From assembly GCF_008370345.1 (NCBI RefSeq), contig NZ_VTUU01000013.1, positions 23,107-87,106 of the forward strand: a stretch of DNA of 64,000 nucleotides. Direction: 5' to 3'. The notes beneath the pieces were generated by a model. That model had not been told where the DNA came from. It did not search any database and saw only the letters and a list, made by a program, of their open reading frames with translations. Made by a program: the position numbers and the translations under genes. This document shows positions 44,986-53,092 of this stretch, one piece after another. Position 1 is the stretch's first letter. Every line of letters starts with the position of its first letter. This DNA is from Marinobacter salinexigens. Lineage in GTDB: Bacteria; Pseudomonadota; Gammaproteobacteria; Pseudomonadales; Oleiphilaceae.

Positions 44986-45252
44986 ATGCGAAACACCACC
45001 CACGTAGAAACCACCCAGCAAAACGCAACCACCCTACCCCCGGAATCAACCGTAACCATGCCCCGGTTATGGGATCAAAAGACCCTTGCGGCTTACCTTG
45101 GAAAATCAACCGCCTGGTGCGAGCGCGCCCGATGGGCGGGGGAAGGCCCCAGGTTTATTAAGCTGGGCCGGCATGTACGTTACCGGGCTGAAGATGTGCT
45201 GGAGTGGATAGACTCACATGCCAGCGCTCAGAACATGGAGGGCGCTGCATGA
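44986..45252 (+). CDS. AlpA/excisionase-like HTH protein
   Basis: The 88-residue product has a MerR-like winged helix of the HTH_17/AlpA type: LWDQKTLAAYLGKSTAWCER followed by GPRFIKLGRHVRYRAEDVLEW. In PICIs and P4-like elements AlpA proteins activate integrase expression or excision. The start context is weak; a Leu or Met further in (MPRLWDQ) is a possible alternative. Its stop overlaps the next gene by four bases. Confidence 0.78.
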   Translation: MRNTTHVETTQQNATTLPPESTVTMPRLWDQKTLAAYLGKSTAWCERARWAGEGPRFIKLGRHVRYRAEDVLEWIDSHASAQNMEGAA

Positions 45253-45542
45253 AAAACGCCCGACCAGTTTCCCAGCCGAGCGCCCTAACCTGCGTTAATG
45301 ATACCAGCACCCAGGCCCAACGAGAAAGGCTGTTAGCCGCCCTCAAAGAGCTGGGAGCGGTTAACACCCTGTTTGCCCGTGACACCCTCAACATCATGTC
45401 ACCCGCTGCCCGAATCAAGGAACTCAGGGAGCAAGGGCACAAGATCGACACCGACCGCTTATACATCTATGACCGGGATGGCCGGTTGCATAGCCGTGTA
45501 GCGCGGTACGTCCTCATGAGGCAAGCACAGGCGAGCGACTGA
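45249..45542 (+). CDS. Small winged-helix (HTH_39-like) island protein
   Basis: The 97-residue product contains a single predicted winged helix: RERLLAALKELGAVNTLFAR followed by MSPAARIKELREQGHKI. Such domains are common in phage early regions and satellites, where their role is unclear. It starts in an ATGA overlap with the AlpA-like gene and precedes the Rep gene by ten bases. Confidence 0.7.
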   Translation: MKNARPVSQPSALTCVNDTSTQAQRERLLAALKELGAVNTLFARDTLNIMSPAARIKELREQGHKIDTDRLYIYDRDGRLHSRVARYVLMRQAQASD

Positions 45543-45552
45543 GGGCGACACA

Positions 45553-46476
45553 ATGGGAGCTATCGACCTGTTCCAGCAAAGGCTGGGCAGGCGGCCCTAT
45601 TGTGGCGATAACCTGGCCACGGATGGCCTTTATCGTCTGCCGCTCGCCTCAGCAATGACCCACCGACTGATACAGCCGAACACAGCCAAGCGGGTAGCTG
45701 CACTGTGCTTTGACATAGACCGAAACGGCGCCGCACTCGACTGGTACGACCGCCACGCCCCGGCCCCGAATTTGTCCGTAATGAACCCGGCCAACGGGCA
45801 CGCCCACCTTATTTACTTGCTGTCTGCTCCGGTTGCCGTTTCAGATGCGGCCCGGATAAAGCCCGTGCAGTATCTAGCAGCCATTCAGGAAGGCTTACGC
45901 AGCACTCTGGAAGCCGACCGGGGATATAGCGGCCTTGTCGTGAAAAACCCCGCTAATGACTACTGGATTACGCGAGAATGGAACGCAGATCCTTACGGGC
46001 TAGATGAGCTGGCGGACTGCGTAGTTTTGCCCTCTCCTGCCGAATTACGACGCCGTGCCAGTGAATCTGATTACGCTGGTTTGGGGCGGAACTGCACACT
46101 GTTTGAGATGGTCAGGAAACGAGCCTATAGCCTTGTGCGCGATTACTGGCGGCCTGGTGGCGCTATTCCTTTCGCCTCTGCCGTTGTCGAAGTGGCAGAG
46201 GCCGAAAACACGCAATTTTCTACGCCCCTGTCGGCGAGCGAGTGCCGAGCGATTGCACGCAGTGTTAGCCGCTGGGTATGGCAACGGTTCAACCCTGCCG
46301 AGTTCCGAGCGATACAGGCCGCTAGAGGTAGCAAGAAGGGAGCGCGTACCAAAGCCCAGCTATTGCCCTCAGTAATTGAAATGGCAAGCCAGGGAGTACC
46401 GCAACGAGTTATTGCCGACACTCTGGGTATATCGCAAAAAACCGTTTCTAATTGGATAAAGTCGATTCGCGAATAA
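45553..46476 (+). CDS. ColE2-type replication initiator (Rep)
   Basis: Plasmid-style replication initiator and primase. The 307-residue product follows the ColE2 Rep pattern as I remember it: RRPYCGDNL, LCFDIDRNGAALDWYDRHAP, APNLSVMNPANGHAHLIYLL, YSGLVVKNP, YGLDELADCV, GLGRNCTLFEMVRKRAY and PLSASECRAIARSVSRW. A C-terminal helix-turn-helix (VIADTLGISQKTVSNWIKS) should read the origin. ColE2 Rep makes its own short primer RNA at an origin just downstream of its gene, and a similar sequence stands here at 46486-46530. This implies that the satellite replicates autonomously after excision. Confidence 0.85.
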   Translation: MGAIDLFQQRLGRRPYCGDNLATDGLYRLPLASAMTHRLIQPNTAKRVAALCFDIDRNGAALDWYDRHAPAPNLSVMNPANGHAHLIYLLSAPVAVSDAARIKPVQYLAAIQEGLRSTLEADRGYSGLVVKNPANDYWITREWNADPYGLDELADCVVLPSPAELRRRASESDYAGLGRNCTLFEMVRKRAYSLVRDYWRPGGAIPFASAVVEVAEAENTQFSTPLSASECRAIARSVSRWVWQRFNPAEFRAIQAARGSKKGARTKAQLLPSVIEMASQGVPQRVIADTLGISQKTVSNWIKSIRE

Positions 46477-46485
46477 TGTTTGAGT

Positions 46486-46530
46486 AAAAGCCATATCAGA
46501 TAAACAGGGCATTACCCTGGAACGGCTTTA
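46486..46530 (+). other. Candidate replication origin, ColE2-like
   Basis: Ten bases after the rep stop comes AAAAGCCATATCAGATAA followed by ACAGGGCATTACCCTGG. The ColE2 origin, from memory, has AAGCCTTATCAGATAACAG followed by a GC-rich inverted repeat with a 5-base loop. Here CAGGG (46505-46509) and CCCTG (46515-46519) flank the 5-base loop CATTA, and an outer AAAGCC/GGCTTT pair (46487-46492, 46524-46529) encloses the site. Confidence 0.6.
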
Positions 46531-46669
46531 AGCAGTTATGCACACCAAGCGGCCCTCAGCCATGGACGGGCAAAAAGGGCAAAACCGCATGGCCTTTGTC
46601 CAAAAAGGAAACTGTTTCGAAAATGGACAAACCGAACCGCATGAAAACCGTTCTCATACCGTCCTACAC

Positions 46670-46698
46670 CCGTTCAACGACCGTTCAACGACCGTTAA
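46670..46698 (+). repeat. 11-bp tandem repeats (two and a half copies)
   Basis: CCGTTCAACGA at 46670-46680 and 46681-46691, then CCGTTAA at 46692-46698. The one-turn period places all copies on the same face of the helix, as expected for a protein-binding array. Confidence 0.7.
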
Positions 46699-46842
46699 TT
46701 CACGCACTGTTCATAAAAACAGCCTGTATACCTATACATACTTTGGTTATTTTTTATGCTAAGATTTAGACGTAACGAGCAATCGGCTGCCGTTACAGGC
46801 GGCCAGAGCATTATTTTATGCCGCTAAAGCGAGGTTCTAAGC

Positions 46843-48054
46843 ATGAAACTAGCCGCACTCCGGGAACAGCGCTCCGCCAAAGTAGACGCCATGAAGGCCC
46901 TGGTAGACGCTGCCGCCAACGATAGCCGCGACCTGACCGCAGACGAGGCCCAGAAATTCGACGGGCTCAAGGCGGAAGAGCGCAACCTGACCAAACAAAT
47001 TGAACGCGCCGAGTACCTGGCAGAAACCGAGCGCCGCGCTGCTGGCACTCCGGTATCGGATAACGCCTCTGCCGACTTTGACAAGCTGGCGGGCTCCGTG
47101 TCTGTCCTAAAGGTGATTCGGGCCCAGATGGAAGGCCGCTCTCTGGATGGCGTAGAGCGTGAGTACGCCCAGGAAGCGGAACGCCGCTCCGGTCGCAAGG
47201 CTCAAGGCGCCTTTATCCCGATGCAGGCCCTTGAAACCCGCGCCAACGACACGACCAGCGCCGCCGAACTGGTAGCCACTCAGAACCGCCCACAGGACTA
47301 CATCGGCGCCCTGCGTAATCGCCTGCTAGCCCGCCGCCTGGGTGTTCGGGTACTGACCGGCCTGCAAGGTGACGTAACCGTGCCCAAGCATGGCTCTAGC
47401 CTGTCCCTGGGCTGGGTTGCCGAAGGTGGCGCCGTGCCTGAAGGTACTATGGGCTTTGACTCGGTAACGCTGTCTCCGAAGCACACCGGGGGCAAAACCG
47501 AGATGTCCCGCCAACTGATTCAGCAATCAAGCCCTGGTATCGAGCAACTGGTACGGGATGACCTGACCGCCCTGGTAGCCCAGGAGATCGACAAGGCCAT
47601 TTTGGTAGGGGGCGGCGTTAACGAGCCAACCGGCATCATTTCCAACGCCAACGTGCAGACCGCCACCATGCCGGCAAGCTGGGCGGACGTTCTGGGCCTG
47701 TCTGAGCTGCTGGAACTGTCGAATCTGGACGGGACCACCTTCCTTTCTGACCCTGCCGTGCGAACCACCTTTGCCAGCACTGAGAAAGTGGCCGGCTCTG
47801 GATCTGGCTTCCTGGCGGAAAACGGGCAGATGGATAGCAAGCCCTACATGGTGACAAACCAGATGCCGGCAGACACCCTGCTGTACGGCGATTTCTCCCA
47901 GGTCATGCTGGGCATTTGGTCTGAAATCGACATTCTGGTTAACCCCTACGCCGAACCGGCCTACTCCCGTGGTGGTGTTCAGGTTCGCGCTATGGCGACC
48001 TGTGACGTAGCCCTGCGCCACCCGCAAGGCTTTGTTGTAGCGACTCCGGTCTAA
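46843..48054 (+). CDS. HK97-type major capsid protein
   Basis: Head shell protein of 403 residues. It has the N-terminal delta/scaffold region as a predicted coiled coil (residues 1-65, LREQRSAKVDAMKALVDAAA), then the HK97 fold: VPKHGSSLSLGWVAEGGAVP, LSPKHTGGKTEMSRQLI and AILVGGGVNEPTGI. The delta region is normally cut off by the protease encoded next. It is the first gene of the structural operon; in most tailed phages the capsid gene comes after the terminase genes, so this order is reversed, as in cf-PICIs. Confidence 0.92.
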   Translation: MKLAALREQRSAKVDAMKALVDAAANDSRDLTADEAQKFDGLKAEERNLTKQIERAEYLAETERRAAGTPVSDNASADFDKLAGSVSVLKVIRAQMEGRSLDGVEREYAQEAERRSGRKAQGAFIPMQALETRANDTTSAAELVATQNRPQDYIGALRNRLLARRLGVRVLTGLQGDVTVPKHGSSLSLGWVAEGGAVPEGTMGFDSVTLSPKHTGGKTEMSRQLIQQSSPGIEQLVRDDLTALVAQEIDKAILVGGGVNEPTGIISNANVQTATMPASWADVLGLSELLELSNLDGTTFLSDPAVRTTFASTEKVAGSGSGFLAENGQMDSKPYMVTNQMPADTLLYGDFSQVMLGIWSEIDILVNPYAEPAYSRGGVQVRAMATCDVALRHPQGFVVATPV

Positions 48055-48063
48055 GGGGTGAGC

Positions 48064-48576
48064 ATGGAACGGCGAGCACTTGAAAGCGCCGTTGTAAGCA
48101 AAGGCCGCACCCTGTACGGGTATGCGGCCCGCTTCAACGAGCCAACCGATCTGGGGGGATTTTCTGAAATCATCCGGCCCGGTGCTTTTAAGCGCTCGCT
48201 GGCCAGTGCTGACGCTCAGAAAGTCCGCGCCATTTACGAGCACGATTCCCGGTCACTGCTGGGACGCCTGGGGGCTGGAACCTTGCGGCTGTATGAGGAC
48301 GCCAAGGGCCTGGCCTTTGAGGTGGATCTACCCGACACCCAGCTAGGCCGGGATTTGCCTGTTCTGGTGGAACGGGGCGACGTGGCCGGCTGCTCCTTTG
48401 GCTTCATTGCCCAGGGCGAGCAGTGGGAAGGCGAAACCCGCCACCTAACAGACGTGGATCTGTTCGAGATAACCATTACCGCCACGCCGGCCTATGACAG
48501 TACCACTGTGCAGGTACGCGGTAAGCAGCCGCAGAGCGTGAAACTTGCCCGCCTGTATCTGGAGGCTTGCCGATGA
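48064..48576 (+). CDS. HK97-family prohead protease
   Basis: Serine protease that matures the prohead, 170 residues. The catalytic His is in IYEHDSRSLLGRL and the Ser in VAGCSFGFIA, both in their usual order, with LFEITITATPAYDST near the end. AAGGGG precedes the ATG; a GTG two codons earlier is inside that site. The stop overlaps the portal ATG by four bases. Confidence 0.9.
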   Translation: MERRALESAVVSKGRTLYGYAARFNEPTDLGGFSEIIRPGAFKRSLASADAQKVRAIYEHDSRSLLGRLGAGTLRLYEDAKGLAFEVDLPDTQLGRDLPVLVERGDVAGCSFGFIAQGEQWEGETRHLTDVDLFEITITATPAYDSTTVQVRGKQPQSVKLARLYLEACR

Positions 48577-49742
48577 AGTGGAACCCGTTTAAGAAGCCCG
48601 AGCAACGGAACAACACACCGGCCTATGACACCTACTATTCCAGTCTGGCCATTGGTGGTGAGTCTGCCGGGGTATCGGTGAACACGGAAACTGCCGAAAG
48701 CATCAGCGCCGTGTACGCCTGCGTAGCGGCCATTTCCGAGACGGTAGGAAGCCTGCCCCTCTACGTCTACAAACGGACAGACAAAGGCCGGGAGAAAGCC
48801 CCACAGCACCCGCTGTATAAGCTGCTGCACGACACGCCCAACGACTACCAGACCGCCCTAGAGTTCCGAGAGCAACTGCAACGGCACGTTTTGCTGCGCG
48901 GCAATGCCTACGCCGAGATTGTCCGCAACGGAGCGGGCCGGCCCTCTGCCCTGCTGCCTGTTCACCCTGACCGGGTAACGATTCTCCGCAGCCAGCAAGG
49001 CCGGTTGCTGTATGACATTGTGGACGATTCAGGCCGGACACGGCGCCTGCTGGCGGACGAGGTGCTGCACGTTAAGTACCACTCAGACGACGGGATCATA
49101 GGCCGTAGCCCGATTCAGGTAGCCCGCGATACCGTTGGCCTTGCCCTGGCAGAGCGCACCCACGGCGCCAAAATGTTTGAGCAAGGTACAAAGCTGTCCG
49201 GGGTAATCGAAACCCAACCGGGCACGACCAAAGACCAAGCCGCACAGATCCGGGATAGCTGGGCTGCTGGGCAAGCCGGAGTAAACAACCACGGCAAGAC
49301 CGCTGTATTGCCCCAGGGCGCCCAATTCAAAACGGTATCTATGACCCTGGAAGATGCGGAATGGATCGCCGCCCGCCGCCTGTCCATCGTGGAATGTTGC
49401 CGCCTGTTCCGTATGCCGCCGGTCATGGTGGGCGATATGGAAGCCGCGAACTATTCCAACGTGGTAGAGCTGGGCCGGTTCTTTGTGACCAACACCCTAC
49501 GCCGCCACCTTGTCGCCTGGGAACAGGCCATTAACCGCGTTCTGGTGAATGACCCCGCCACCTACTTTGTAGAGCACAACGTAGAGGGCCTGTTACGGGG
49601 TGACAGCCTGACCCGCGCCCAATTCTATGAGCGGGCCATTAGTGACGGATGGATGAAGCGGAGCGAAGTGCGCCGCCTGGAGAATATGCCAACCATCGAG
49701 GGCATTGACGATGAAGCAGCACAGACCCGAGAAGCTGGGTAA
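48573..49742 (+). CDS. Phage portal protein (HK97 type)
   Basis: Forms the dodecameric channel through which DNA enters the head. The 389-residue product has SISAVYACVAAISETVGSLP near the N-terminus, the LLPVHPDRVTI beta region, and CRLFRMPPVMVGDMEAANYS of the HK97 portal family. It is translationally coupled to the protease and its 3' end overlaps the HNH gene by 32 bases. Confidence 0.92.
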   Translation: MKWNPFKKPEQRNNTPAYDTYYSSLAIGGESAGVSVNTETAESISAVYACVAAISETVGSLPLYVYKRTDKGREKAPQHPLYKLLHDTPNDYQTALEFREQLQRHVLLRGNAYAEIVRNGAGRPSALLPVHPDRVTILRSQQGRLLYDIVDDSGRTRRLLADEVLHVKYHSDDGIIGRSPIQVARDTVGLALAERTHGAKMFEQGTKLSGVIETQPGTTKDQAAQIRDSWAAGQAGVNNHGKTAVLPQGAQFKTVSMTLEDAEWIAARRLSIVECCRLFRMPPVMVGDMEAANYSNVVELGRFFVTNTLRRHLVAWEQAINRVLVNDPATYFVEHNVEGLLRGDSLTRAQFYERAISDGWMKRSEVRRLENMPTIEGIDDEAAQTREAG

Positions 49743-50124
49743 TACCCACGTGAGCTATAAGCCAAAGGCGCGGGCATTGCCGTTGAACGGTGCCAAGTGG
49801 CGCCGGCTGCGTGCCCAGGTATTGGCAGAAGAACCGCTGTGCCGTTGGTGCCTGGCAGAAGGCCGGTACGTGGCCAGCGTAGACGTTGACCACATTAACA
49901 ACGATGGCGACGACAACAGGCGCGATAACCTGACCGGCATGTGCCATGAGTGCCACGCCCGCAAGACACGGGCAGAGATGAACGGGCAGGACGTGAAGCG
50001 CAAAGGCTGCGACCGGAACGGCTTTCCACTTGACCCAGGCCATGGATGGAACAGCGAAAAAATCACCAGCAACCGGAGCGCTACGAACCGCGCCCCCAGT
50101 CACGAAAACACAGCCGAGGGTTAG
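49711..50124 (+). CDS. HNH endonuclease of the packaging module
   Basis: The 137-residue product has the HNH fold with zinc cysteines: CRWC, then VDVDHINNDGDDNRRDNLTG and CHECHARKT. In HK97-like phages an HNH protein beside the terminase is needed for cos cleavage, and the same is reported for cf-PICIs. The start at 49711 overlaps the portal gene by 32 bases in another frame. Confidence 0.87.
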   Translation: MKQHRPEKLGNTHVSYKPKARALPLNGAKWRRLRAQVLAEEPLCRWCLAEGRYVASVDVDHINNDGDDNRRDNLTGMCHECHARKTRAEMNGQDVKRKGCDRNGFPLDPGHGWNSEKITSNRSATNRAPSHENTAEG

Positions 50125-50135
50125 GAGTTCCGACA

Positions 50136-50540
50136 ATGCCAGGCCCAGGTAAAAAACCAACCGCCTTGAAGGTGTTAGCAGGCAACCCCGGCAAGAAGCC
50201 ATTGCCTGAAGGTGAACCGAACTACGGCAACGCCGACTTAATGCCGCCCGAGTGGCTGACAGAAGGCGCAAAGGCACGTTGGGAACCGCTGGCCAGGGCC
50301 TTACAGGTTAACGGACTGCTCAACGAGGCCAACCGGGAAGTATTGGCCGGCTACGTGACGATGGTAGCGGAGTTCGCCAGGAAGGTAGAACAGACCGGAG
50401 AGGCTGACTTGAAGCTGATGCAGCAAATTCGACTGGTTGCCCGTGAGTTTGGTTTTACGCCCAGCTCTCAGGCCGGCATAGCAACCCCAGGCAAGAAACA
50501 GGCAGACGATGGCAAAGGCCGATTCTTCAAAGCAGGCTGA
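50136..50540 (+). CDS. terS: Terminase small subunit, P27 family
   Basis: DNA-recognition subunit of the packaging motor, 134 residues. It begins with MPGPGKKPTALKVLAGNPGK, the characteristic P27-family N-terminus, followed by MPPEWLTEGAKARWEPLARAL and a helical oligomerisation region. TTAGGAG precedes the ATG. It overlaps terL by 32 bases. As the specificity subunit it should recognise the satellite's own cos or pac site. Confidence 0.88.
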   Translation: MPGPGKKPTALKVLAGNPGKKPLPEGEPNYGNADLMPPEWLTEGAKARWEPLARALQVNGLLNEANREVLAGYVTMVAEFARKVEQTGEADLKLMQQIRLVAREFGFTPSSQAGIATPGKKQADDGKGRFFKAG

Positions 50541-52059
50541 TTACTGGTATGACGAGGACGCCGCAGAAACTGCCGTGGCGTTCTTTGCCGAGTGCCTGAC
50601 CCACACTACCGGAGAGTGGCGGGGACAACCGTTTGTGCTGGATGAATGGCAGGCCCGCATTGTCCGGGATCTGTTCGGATGGAAGCGCCCGGACGGGACG
50701 CGGAAGTATCGAACCGCCTTTATTGCCCTGCCCCGGAAGCAAGGAAAGACGACGTTAGCCGCTGGCTTGGCCCTGTATGCCCTTTACTGCGACGGGGAGC
50801 CCGGCGCCCAGGTAATCAACGCCGCCGCAGACAGGGAGCAAGCCGCGCTTTGCTTTGAGAGCGCTAAGGGCATGGTAGAAGCCGAGCCCGAGCTAAACAG
50901 CCGCAGCGAGGCTTACAGGCGGTCTATCATCGTTCCCAATACCGGAAGCAGCTACAAGGTATTGAGCAGTGACGCCAACACCAAACACGGGCTTTCGGTT
51001 TCCTATGCCGGGATTGACGAGCTGCACGCCTGGCCAGACCGGGAACTGTACGACGTACTGGTTACGAGCATGGGCGCCCGGCGCCAACCGCTGACAGTCG
51101 TCACGACCACGGCAGGCTATGACAAGCACACCATCTGTTATGAGCTATGGGACTACGCGGTAAAGGTTCGGGACGGGGTAGTACCTGACGATACCTTTTT
51201 GCCGGTGATTTACGCGGCTGACCCTGACGACGATTGGACAGACCCGGCTACCTGGGCAAAGGCTAACCCCGGCTTTGGGGTATCGGTGAAAGAAGAATTT
51301 TACGCTCAGGAGTGCGCCAAGGCCCGCGCCCTGCCTGCCTATGAAAACACGTTCAGGCGCCTGTACCTGAACCAGTGGACGGAATCTGACAGCCGTTGGC
51401 TTTCCTCTGACGCCTGGAACGAGTGCGGGGGCAAGCTGCCCGACCTGTCCGGGGCGACCTGTTACGCCGGCCTGGATCTGGCCACCACGACCGATATAGC
51501 GGCCTTGGTGCTGGCTTTCCCGGTAGAGGGCCTGACCTACCTGATTCCGTTTTTCTTTGTGCCCCAGGAGGCCATACAGAAGCGGGTAAACCGTGACCGC
51601 GTGCCCTATGACGTGTGGGTGCGGGAAGGCTACATAACCGCCACGCCTGGCGCCGTGATCGACTACGACCACATACGGAACAAGATTAACGAGCTAGCTG
51701 GGCAATACCCAATCCGAGAAATTGCGGTAGACCGCTGGAACGCCGCCCAAATCAGCACCCAGCTAGAGGGGGACGGTTTCGAGCTAGTGGGCTTTGGTCA
51801 GGGCTTTGCCTCAATGAGCGGCCCGACCAAGGAATTTGAGGCCCGCGTAATCGGTAAGACCCTGCGCCACGGTGACAACCCGGTGCTGCGCTGGATGGCC
51901 TCAAACGTGACCGTAGAGCAAGACGCCGCCGGCAACCTGAAACCGAGCAAAAAGAAATCGACCGAGAAAATAGACGGGATTGTTTCGGCAATCATGGCCA
52001 TTGGCCGCGCCATGGTGGCGAACGAGGCCCCGGTAGAAACTGAGGTATTTTTCGTATGA
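50509..52059 (+). CDS. terL: Terminase large subunit
   Basis: Packaging ATPase and nuclease, 516 residues. Walker A is in ALPRKQGKTTLAAGL, Walker B in SYAGIDELHAW, and the RNase H-like nuclease carries Asp in YAGLDLATTTD, EIAVDRWNA and KIDGIVSAIMA. All catalytic residues are intact, which argues against a decaying prophage. The gene overlaps terS at the start and the connector gene by four bases at the end. Confidence 0.93.
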   Translation: MAKADSSKQADYWYDEDAAETAVAFFAECLTHTTGEWRGQPFVLDEWQARIVRDLFGWKRPDGTRKYRTAFIALPRKQGKTTLAAGLALYALYCDGEPGAQVINAAADREQAALCFESAKGMVEAEPELNSRSEAYRRSIIVPNTGSSYKVLSSDANTKHGLSVSYAGIDELHAWPDRELYDVLVTSMGARRQPLTVVTTTAGYDKHTICYELWDYAVKVRDGVVPDDTFLPVIYAADPDDDWTDPATWAKANPGFGVSVKEEFYAQECAKARALPAYENTFRRLYLNQWTESDSRWLSSDAWNECGGKLPDLSGATCYAGLDLATTTDIAALVLAFPVEGLTYLIPFFFVPQEAIQKRVNRDRVPYDVWVREGYITATPGAVIDYDHIRNKINELAGQYPIREIAVDRWNAAQISTQLEGDGFELVGFGQGFASMSGPTKEFEARVIGKTLRHGDNPVLRWMASNVTVEQDAAGNLKPSKKKSTEKIDGIVSAIMAIGRAMVANEAPVETEVFFV

Positions 52060-52334
52060 CCCTGACACTAGCCAGCGTGAAAGAACATTTACGAGTAACC
52101 CACTCGGCAGAGGATAGCGTGATACAGAGCTATTGGGACGCCGCAGAGGGCCATGTAGCCGAATATCTGGGCGATGACCTGCCCGACCCTATGCCCGAGC
52201 CGATACAGGCTGCTGTGCTGCTTCTGGTGGGGGATCTGTACGTTAACCGCACCCGCCAGGCTGACCGCGTGCTGCATGAGAACAGCGCCTATGCCCTGCT
52301 GCTGAACCCCTACCGGACAACCGAGGTTCTGTAA
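52056..52334 (+). CDS. Head-tail connector (HK97 gp6-like)
   Basis: Adaptor ring protein between portal and closure protein, 92 residues. It begins MTLTLASVKEHLRVTHSAED and has the helical AVLLLVGDLYVNR typical of the family. It overlaps terL by four bases and the next gene by one base (TAATG). Confidence 0.83.
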   Translation: MTLTLASVKEHLRVTHSAEDSVIQSYWDAAEGHVAEYLGDDLPDPMPEPIQAAVLLLVGDLYVNRTRQADRVLHENSAYALLLNPYRTTEVL

Positions 52335-52651
52335 TGACCATAGGCAACCTGAGCCACCCGATTAAGATTAGAAGCCTGCAACTGACGCAAGATCCCGTTA
52401 CAGGCGAGATGGTAGAGGATTGGGCCGACTTGGCCACAGTCTGGGGAAGCATACAGGGTGTTTCGGGCCGGGAATTTCTGGCGGCCTCTGCCGAGCTGGC
52501 CCAGACCACCCACAGAATCACCATTTACCACCGGGACGACCTGACGCCCGATATGCGGCTTGTGTCCGGTTCGACCGAGTACCAAGTAAAGGCCCTGTTA
52601 CCGCAAAACGACCGCTTTCTAATGACGGTTATGTGCGAGGTTCTGAGCTAG
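52334..52651 (+). CDS. Head closure protein
   Basis: Closure/stopper protein, 105 residues, of the SPP1 gp16-like (PF05521) fold: IKIRSLQLTQDPVTGEMVED, ADLATVWGSIQGVSGREFL and HRITIYHRDDLTPDMRLV. It would present the surface to which a helper phage's tail attaches. It is the last structural gene; what should follow in a phage (tail completion, tube, tape measure) is missing. Confidence 0.83.
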   Translation: MTIGNLSHPIKIRSLQLTQDPVTGEMVEDWADLATVWGSIQGVSGREFLAASAELAQTTHRITIYHRDDLTPDMRLVSGSTEYQVKALLPQNDRFLMTVMCEVLS

Positions 52652-52795
52652 TACCCGCATCTCCTGGGTGGGCCTGGAAGCAGGATAAGTCAGGAGGGGG
52701 ATTACACGGCGAGTGCCCCGGACATAGGCCGAAAACCCCGTGAGCGTGTGCAGGTTTACTCCTCTGGGGATTACCTGGACCTGACGACACGCAGA

Positions 52796-52829
52796 GGCCC
52801 GGTAGAGCGATTCTGCCGGGCCTTTTTTT
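52796..52829 (+). terminator. Rho-independent terminator of the head operon
   Basis: GGCCCGG (52796-52802) and CCGGGCC (52816-52822) form a strong stem with internal AGA/TCT pairing, followed by seven T residues. It ends the structural operon 145 bases after the last gene. Confidence 0.88.
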
Positions 52830-52856
52830 GGGTATTACGAAAGTTTCGTAGTACTG

Positions 52857-52990
52857 CCCCCCAAGTTGGGGGAAAGCCCCGAGGGTGTCCGCCGATGGCG
52901 TAGACGTCCCCCAGTGGAGAAACACCCTCCTAGCTGCACCGCCACTAAGCAGGCGGCGCGACCGCTTGGCAGTCCTTGCGAGCGGTTAAA
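52857..52990. other. Structured non-coding segment between terminator and tRNA
   Basis: No gene is supported. It contains several inverted repeats in a row: CCCCCAA/TTGGGGG around 52858-52872; GAGGGTGT (52881-52888) with ACACCCTC (52922-52929), enclosing CGCC/GGCG; CCGCC/GGCGG around 52939-52957; and ACCGCT/AGCGGT around 52960-52987. It could be a packaging site, a small RNA or part of the attachment region. Confidence 0.45.
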
Positions 52991-52995
52991 CATGG

Positions 52996-53080
52996 TGCGG
53001 CTGGCCGGAATCGAACCGGCACGCCCTAACGGGCTTCAGATTTTAAGTCTGATGTGTCTACCAATTTCACCACAGCCGCA
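52996..53080 (-). tRNA. tRNA-Leu(UAA), complete, carried by the island
   Basis: On the minus strand an 85-base cloverleaf: acceptor TGCGGCT/AGCCGCA, D-arm with GTGGTGAAATTGGTAGACAC, anticodon stem-loop TCAGA-CTTAAAA-TCTGA (anticodon UAA), long variable arm, T-arm TGCCGGTTCGATTCCGGC, and encoded CCA at 52993-52995. Its sequence differs from the split host gene in acceptor, anticodon stem and variable arm, so it is a different gene rather than a duplicate made at integration. It lies inside the island, 92 bases from the right core. Confidence 0.9.
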
Positions 53081-53092
53081 TTTTTCTTAATC

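Larger units (their letters stand above)
46477..46842. other. Non-coding control region between rep and capsid genes
   Basis: This 366-base gap holds the ColE2-like origin, a directly repeated AACCGCATG, three copies of an 11-bp repeat (46670-46698) and an extended -10-like TGCTAAGAT near 46758-46765 for the head operon. GAGG lies eight bases before the capsid ATG. A 74-codon open frame in the region has no ribosome site and crosses the repeats, so it is not called. Confidence 0.5.

Noticed and set aside
46538..46762. 74-codon open frame after the origin-like site
   Set aside because: No ribosome site, no recognisable domain, and it crosses the 11-bp repeats; better explained as control region.
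52420..52743. Frame overlapping the head closure gene and extending past it, as a possible tail gene
   Set aside because: It lies in another frame of the closure gene with low-complexity content; the closure gene is clearly the coding frame and no tail gene follows.
42960..53049. Island right boundary at the core copy inside the complete tRNA
   Set aside because: Excision there would join a TGCGGCT 5' acceptor strand with a CCGGGCA 3' strand, giving an unpaired, dead tRNA; using the core at 53172 restores a perfect one.
52866..53090. Open frame of 74 codons over the complete tRNA-Leu
   Set aside because: Its C-terminal part (LAGIEPARPNG) is the reverse translation of the tRNA T-arm, a well-known artefact; no ribosome site.
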